Made by a program: the position numbers and the translations under genes. The notes under the pieces were generated by a model. That model saw nothing but the letters and a program-made list of their open reading frames with translations, was not told where the DNA came from and searched no databases. A stretch of DNA of 7,980 nt, from NCBI GenBank assembly GCA_025924755.1, contig JAICHT010000160.1:1-7980 (forward strand), given 5' to 3'. The number at the start of each line of letters is the position of its first letter. Within the stretch, counting starts at the first letter, position 1. The DNA comes from Chitinophagaceae bacterium (GTDB taxonomy: Bacteria > Bacteroidota > Bacteroidia > Chitinophagales > Chitinophagaceae). Positions 5,625 through 7,980 of the stretch are shown here, piece after piece.

Positions 5625-7766
5625 ATGAAAATACAGGTAAAAGAATTCAGGCAGTTTTTTCATAGCCAGCACTTTGAAGATGGTTTTCGCACCACACTGG
5701 CTGTTTTATTGCCGACGGTTGTATCTTTTTATCTCAACCAGCTGGATATAGGCTTAACCCTTTCCACCGGTGCTTTGTGTGTAAGTTTAGCCGATGCGCC
5801 CGGACCTGTGGTTCATAGAAAAAACGGGATGCTGTTCTGCGCCGTATTTGTTTTCATCGCAAATCTTTTTACCGCATATGCCCGGTTAAATATGTATACC
5901 ATGGGGCTGGAAGTGCTGCTATTCAGCTTTTTCTTTTCCATGTTTAATGTGTACGGGACGAGGGCAACCTCTGTAGGCAATGCTGCCCTATTAATAATGG
6001 TGCTTACTATGGATAAAGGGGGTGGCTCGTCCGGAGCTTTGCTAGATAGTACTCTGGTGTTTTTGGGCGGCCTTTGGTATATGCTGGTCAGTTTGTTATT
6101 TTACCAGATTCGCCCTTACCGCGCCTCACAACGGGCTTTGGGCGAGTGCATTCGTGAACTGTCTAAATTTCTTGATATCAAAGCTGATTTCTATGATACG
6201 CAGACAGATCTAAAAGACGATTACCTCCGTTTGGTTTCGCAGCAAATGGTAGTAAGTGAAAAGCAGGATGTGGTAAGAGAAATACTTTTTAAAACAAGAG
6301 AAACCATTAAAGAAACAACACCAAATGGCCGCAGACTGGTATTGGCGTTTGTAGATGTGGTTGATTTATTTGAAGCGGTCACAGCCAGCTATTACGATTA
6401 TGAATCGCTTAGAAAACGATATGCCAACAATAGCGTATTAGCAGGTGTTTCGCATCTTGCAAAACAGATGGCTAAAGAACTGGATAATATAGGCATTGCC
6501 ATTGAAGCAGACATATCTTATAAAAGAAAGGCTGGTTTTGAAAAAGACCTTGCCGATCTTATGAGCAAGATCAACCAGTTAAGTAAAGACACAGACGATA
6601 CAAACCTGGTTTTACGAAAAATAGTAGTCAACATCCGCAAAATGCTGCAACACTTTTCCGATATCCTGCTTTATTTTGATATGGAAACGGTAAAGGCAAG
6701 AAGGAACGAAAAAGTAGAATACTCCCGTTTTATTGGTCATCAAAGTTTAGATCCAAAAATCTTTTTGGATAATTTTTCTTTTTCTTCCTCTGTATTTAAA
6801 CATGCACTCCGATTGACGCTGGCTTGTATTACAGGTTTTATTATAGCCAAATCTTTTTCGCACGGGCATCACAGTTACTGGATCGTGATGACAACGACTT
6901 TTATGTTAAAGCCGGCTTTTAGCCTCACCAAACAACGCAATTATGAACGTATTGCCGGCACTTTCATTGGTGGTATTATTGGTGTATTGATATTGGCTTT
7001 TATTCCCGACAAACAAATACAATTTGCCATTTTGGTAATATGCATGATTGGTGCTTACAGCTTTCAGCGTACCCGTTATTTTGTGTTTGTTATTTTTTTA
7101 ACTCCTTTTATTTTAATCCTGTTTAAATTTCTCGGCTTAGGGTTTATGCATGTTATCGAGGAAAGAATGTTAGATACGCTGATTGGCTGCGTAATTGCCT
7201 TATTGGCGGGCTACCTGCTTTTCCCGGATTGGGAATCGGAGCAGCTTAATCGTTATTTTTATAATATGCTGAAAGCTAATGAAAACTACCTGCTGAAACT
7301 CTTACAAAATTTAATAGGAAAAACCGTTAGCGTTACCGATTATAAGCTTGCAAGAAAAGAAGTATATGTAAGCTCGGCAAATTTATCTGCAGCCTTTTAC
7401 CGCATGTTATCCGAGCCAAAAAACAAGCAAAAAAATAAAAATGCCATTCACCAGTTTGTAGTGTTAAACCATATCTTGTTTTCAAATATTGCCACGATTG
7501 CTTCCGGACAGTCTTTGCAAGGAGCGGCCACGCATGCAGAAGAAATTGTTCGGCCGGCAAAAAAAGCATTACTGGTTCTTGAAGAAAGTTCTAAAAAATT
7601 TAATTTAAAAGATCCCTTGCCGGTTGCTATGGATACTGTATCGGCTACCAGGCATATAAACCAACCTGCATCTACCGAAGATCTACCACTCAAAAACCAT
7701 TTGGAATTTATTTACCGGGTAAGCACGAATATTAGTAAAGCAACGGATGCTATTATTGCCGGATAA
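5625..7766 (+). CDS. FUSC-family inner-membrane protein (YccS/YhfK-like putative exporter)
   Basis: This gene encodes 713 residues with the two-half layout of FUSC/YccS proteins, whose usual length is ~650-750. The N-terminal membrane half has about six segments (~23-38, 43-55, 67-86, 92-109, 116-128, 141-160). A long soluble helical region follows (~165-385), with charged coiled-coil-like stretches. The second membrane half runs ~393-532. It holds the FUSC_2-like sequence 'HSYWIVMTTTFMLKP' (416-430) followed by 'QRNYERIAGTFIGGIIGV' (437-454). A cytoplasmic tail of ~180 residues follows. Relatives include the E. coli YccS/YhfK and AaeB-type aromatic acid efflux proteins; the substrate here is unknown and efflux is inferred from the family. 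The AaeA-type membrane fusion partner is not adjacent. The start is ATG 5625, preceded by AAGG with no spacer, so not a normal Shine-Dalgarno. The 3' end overlaps the convergent aroQ gene by 14 bases. Confidence 0.88.
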   Translation: MKIQVKEFRQFFHSQHFEDGFRTTLAVLLPTVVSFYLNQLDIGLTLSTGALCVSLADAPGPVVHRKNGMLFCAVFVFIANLFTAYARLNMYTMGLEVLLFSFFFSMFNVYGTRATSVGNAALLIMVLTMDKGGGSSGALLDSTLVFLGGLWYMLVSLLFYQIRPYRASQRALGECIRELSKFLDIKADFYDTQTDLKDDYLRLVSQQMVVSEKQDVVREILFKTRETIKETTPNGRRLVLAFVDVVDLFEAVTASYYDYESLRKRYANNSVLAGVSHLAKQMAKELDNIGIAIEADISYKRKAGFEKDLADLMSKINQLSKDTDDTNLVLRKIVVNIRKMLQHFSDILLYFDMETVKARRNEKVEYSRFIGHQSLDPKIFLDNFSFSSSVFKHALRLTLACITGFIIAKSFSHGHHSYWIVMTTTFMLKPAFSLTKQRNYERIAGTFIGGIIGVLILAFIPDKQIQFAILVICMIGAYSFQRTRYFVFVIFLTPFILILFKFLGLGFMHVIEERMLDTLIGCVIALLAGYLLFPDWESEQLNRYFYNMLKANENYLLKLLQNLIGKTVSVTDYKLARKEVYVSSANLSAAFYRMLSEPKNKQKNKNAIHQFVVLNHILFSNIATIASGQSLQGAATHAEEIVRPAKKALLVLEESSKKFNLKDPLPVAMDTVSATRHINQPASTEDLPLKNHLEFIYRVSTNISKATDAIIAG

Positions 7767-7980
7767 ACCCTTCCACCGCAAGTTCATAACCCTTCATACC
7801 CAAGCCAATAATACTTCCTGCTGCTTTGGCGGATATATGGGAAAGCTTACGGAAATCCTCACGGGCATGCACATTCGAAATATGCACTTCAATCACAGGT
7901 GTTTTTATGGCGGCAATCGCATCGCCAATAGCTACAGAAGTATGCGTATATCCACCAGGGTTTAATATGATACCGTTGTA
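7753..7980 (-). CDS. aroQ: 3-dehydroquinate dehydratase, type II, C-terminal half (5' end outside window)
   Basis: Reading the minus strand from the right edge to TAA 7755-7753 gives 75 in-frame residues. They match the second half of type II dehydroquinases, which are ~140-150 residues in full and form cytoplasmic dodecamers. Type II enzymes convert 3-dehydroquinate to 3-dehydroshikimate, the third step of the shikimate pathway. The diagnostic segments are present in order: 'ILNPGGYTHTSVAIGDAI', whose Asn and second His correspond to the substrate-binding Asn75/His81 of the M. tuberculosis enzyme; 'PVIEVHISNVHARE', with the Glu, catalytic His and Arg of the active site; and 'GSIIGLGMKGYELAV'. 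The catalytic Tyr on the flexible lid lies outside the window. At the position of Arg in 'ALRDA' of the mycobacterial enzyme this protein has Gly ('AIGDA'); the following Asp is kept. It converges on the FUSC gene. Confidence 0.95.
   Translation of the reverse strand, partial: YNGIILNPGGYTHTSVAIGDAIAAIKTPVIEVHISNVHAREDFRKLSHISAKAAGSIIGLGMKGYELAVEGFIRQ

Noticed and set aside
7747..7965. 72-residue plus-strand reading frame at the right end
   Set aside because: It lies antisense to aroQ, whose product is clearly recognisable, and its own protein (several His/Asn/Arg runs, no domain) looks like a shadow.
1..7980. CRISPR array, insertion sequence, tRNA/rRNA gene or phage genes
   Set aside because: No regularly spaced repeats, transposase or integrase-like proteins, terminal repeats or structured RNA genes were seen on either strand.

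Overview
The window looks like an ordinary chromosomal stretch from a Bacteroidota bacterium, most likely Chitinophagia/Chitinophagaceae or a close relative. This rests on AT-rich intergenic DNA, start codons without a clear Shine-Dalgarno, several exported proteins with short hydrophobic signal peptides ending before Gln (AFC-Q, AFS-Q, AQA-Q type), and protein types common in that phylum (a Bacteroidota-style MORN-like repeat protein, a large VPS10/BNR-type exported beta-propeller and a FUSC transporter). The taxonomic placement is inference from style, not from a marker gene.

Layout, left to right. (1) Positions 1-432, plus strand: C-terminal part of an NAD-dependent epimerase/SDR-family protein whose Rossmann half lies outside the window. 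(2) Converging on it from the minus strand is a two-gene unit: an 86-residue protein of unknown function (1534-1794) followed 18 bases later by a predicted outer-membrane beta-barrel of unknown family (469-1515). (3) A minus-strand gene for an exported MORN-like (YwqK-type) repeat protein (2035-2736), with a clear intrinsic terminator just after its stop (about 1981-2008). (4) Divergent from it across 91 bases, an 894-residue exported protein with many Asp-box (BNR) repeats, i.e. a VPS10/sortilin-like or Ycf48-like beta-propeller (2828-5512). (5) After 112 bases carrying two competing inverted repeats, a 713-residue FUSC/YccS-like inner-membrane protein (5625-7766). (6) On the minus strand, running off the right edge, the C-terminal 75 residues of type II 3-dehydroquinate dehydratase, AroQ (7753-7980), whose 3' end overlaps the FUSC gene tail-to-tail by 14 bases.

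The genes do not form one obvious pathway. Four of the seven act in or outside the cell envelope, one is shikimate pathway and one is an oxidoreductase. No mobile element, CRISPR array, RNA gene or recognisable defence system is visible. The points most worth a second look are the paired alternative hairpins directly in front of the FUSC start, the convergent gene overlap with aroQ, and the uncharacterised 86-residue protein/outer-membrane barrel pair.
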